A program made the position numbers and the translations under genes. The notes beneath the pieces are model-generated. The model saw only the letters and a program-made list of their open reading frames with translations. It did not search any database and was not told the DNA's origin. From positions 1 to 6,479 of the forward strand of contig JASLHL010000161.1 in NCBI GenBank assembly GCA_030152225.1: a DNA stretch of 6,479 bases, read 5' to 3'. This document shows positions 5,568 through 6,479 of this stretch, piece by piece (within the stretch, counting starts at the first letter, position 1; each line of letters opens with the position of its first letter). This DNA comes from Flavobacterium sp. Its GTDB lineage: Bacteria; Bacteroidota; Bacteroidia; Flavobacteriales; Flavobacteriaceae.

Positions 5568-6479
5568 TTAAACTAAATAGAAGAATGTAAATACGAACAC
5601 CCATACTAAATCTACGAAGTGCCAATATAATCCTCCTTTTTCAACCATTTCGTATGATCCTCTTCTGTCATATGTTCCCAATAATACATTAAAGAAAATA
5701 ATGATATTGATTAAGATACCTGTACATACGTGGAATCCGTGGAAACCAGTAATAAAGAAGAAGAAATCTGCGAATGTTTTATGTCCGTATTCGTTGCGGA
5801 TCAAGTTTGCTCCTTCAACAACTAATACTGCATCTTTCAAACGCTCAACAGAAGCTTCTCTTGTAAGAATCTCTTTGTGTTTCGCATCTGTTGTTTTTTG
5901 TGTACGGATTCTAATATTTGGATTTGCATCAAAACCAGCTTGAACTTCAGCTAACGAATACGTTGATTGGCTAGGTCCATTTACGAACCAAGTTGCTTTT
6001 GCTCTTGTTAAGGTAGCTTCTCCTCTATTTGGATCTACTACTGCAAAATCAGCTAATGCAATTTGTTTTCCGTCTTCTCCTACGAATTGTAAGATTGATC
6101 CTCCTCTAGTTTCTACAGCTCCATATGTTCCTGTGATAAAGTTTTTCCACTCCCAAGCTTGTGATCCAACGAACACTAAACCACCTAAGATTGTTAAAAA
6201 CATATACGTTGCCACCTTTTTTCTCTTCATTTGGTGACCAGCATCAACGGCTAATACCATAGTTACTGATGAGAAAATAAGAATGAAGGTCATTAAGGCC
6301 ACATAGTACATTGGTGCATCTACACCATGTAAGAAAGGAAAGTGATTAAACACCTCGTCTGCAATCGGCCAAGTATCCACAAACTTGTATCTTGTAAAAC
6401 CGTATCCTACAAGGAATCCACAAAATGTTAATGAATCTGATAATATGAAGTACCACATCATCATTTTACCGTAGCTTAC
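5568..6479 (-). CDS. Heme-copper (cytochrome c) oxidase subunit III, N-terminally cut by window edge
   Basis: This is 303 visible residues of an integral membrane subunit of an aa3/caa3-type oxidase. The frame stays open to 6479 and reads VSYGKMMMWYFILSDSLTF, the usual first-helix region of bacterial subunit III; only a few dozen N-terminal residues are probably missing. The internal ATGs at 6464-6456 are not the start. Helices lie at about 8-27, 57-78, 91-106, 237-265 and 286-303. Signature segments include the tryptophan/glutamate motif SQAWEWKNF (106-114), FFFFITGFHGFHVCTG (239-254) and GLYWHFVDLVWVF (283-295). Between the AWEW helix and TGFHG lies a long hydrophilic insertion (about 120-232), predicted periplasmic by the positive-inside rule because DAGHQMKRKK and GTYDRRG loops face the cytoplasm. 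Subunit IV follows after 21 bp. Confidence 0.95.
   Translation of the reverse strand, partial: VSYGKMMMWYFILSDSLTFCGFLVGYGFTRYKFVDTWPIADEVFNHFPFLHGVDAPMYYVALMTFILIFSSVTMVLAVDAGHQMKRKKVATYMFLTILGGLVFVGSQAWEWKNFITGTYGAVETRGGSILQFVGEDGKQIALADFAVVDPNRGEATLTRAKATWFVNGPSQSTYSLAEVQAGFDANPNIRIRTQKTTDAKHKEILTREASVERLKDAVLVVEGANLIRNEYGHKTFADFFFFITGFHGFHVCTGILINIIIFFNVLLGTYDRRGSYEMVEKGGLYWHFVDLVWVFVFTFFYLV

Noticed and set aside
5701..5943. Plus-strand open frame of 80 codons
   Set aside because: It is antisense to the conserved cox3 coding region and has no recognisable features.
6456..6464. ATG codons at 6464-6456 as the real start of subunit III
   Set aside because: The frame continues upstream to the window edge as VSYGK, which belongs to the conserved SYGKMMMW motif, so the gene is truncated by the window.

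Overview
The window looks like chromosomal core DNA from a Bacteroidota bacterium, most likely a Flavobacteriaceae member (Flavobacterium/Myroides-like). The grounds are low GC, absence of Shine-Dalgarno sequences before the starts, TAnnTTTG-like promoter candidates, and the gene order cox3 - cox4 - SCO-like - SCO - DUF420 - small CxxC protein - tolC - adaptor - tsaB, which I recall (not verified) as typical of flavobacteria. All nine genes lie on the minus strand, so transcription runs from high to low coordinates. The genes at both edges are cut: cox3 lacks its N-terminus and tsaB lacks its C-terminal part.

There are three transcriptional blocks, separated by two intrinsic terminators. (1) 6479-5187: heme-copper (caa3/aa3-type) cytochrome c oxidase subunits III and IV, ended by a strong hairpin plus U-tract at 5141-5170. 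(2) 5110-3049: four tightly packed genes (gaps of 2 and 3 bp, then a 1-bp TAATG overlap). They encode a membrane-anchored SCO/thioredoxin-fold protein without the copper-binding cysteines, a canonical SCO copper chaperone (CPTIC motif), a five-helix DUF420/CtaM-like protein, and a small exported membrane protein with a CAMC motif. I read this as an oxidase-assembly operon (Cu delivery and heme/oxidase maturation) serving block 1. It ends at a second hairpin at 3011-3035. (3) 2947-1: a TolC-family outer-membrane factor, an RND/MacA-type periplasmic adaptor and tsaB, the tRNA t6A-modification protein. They are packed with a 3-bp gap and a 4-bp ATGA overlap. No inner-membrane pump gene lies between them.

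No tRNA, rRNA, CRISPR array, insertion sequence or prophage was seen. There is no non-coding stretch above 300 bp; the longest gaps are 2948-3048 and 5111-5186, each holding a terminator and a possible promoter. The most unusual points are the cysteine-less SCO paralogue next to the real SCO, the roughly 110-residue insertion in subunit III, the uncharacterised CAMC membrane protein, and the efflux pair lacking a pump and coupled to tsaB. I see no clear evidence of a wholly new system; the assembly operon with two unassigned members is the best candidate for new biology.
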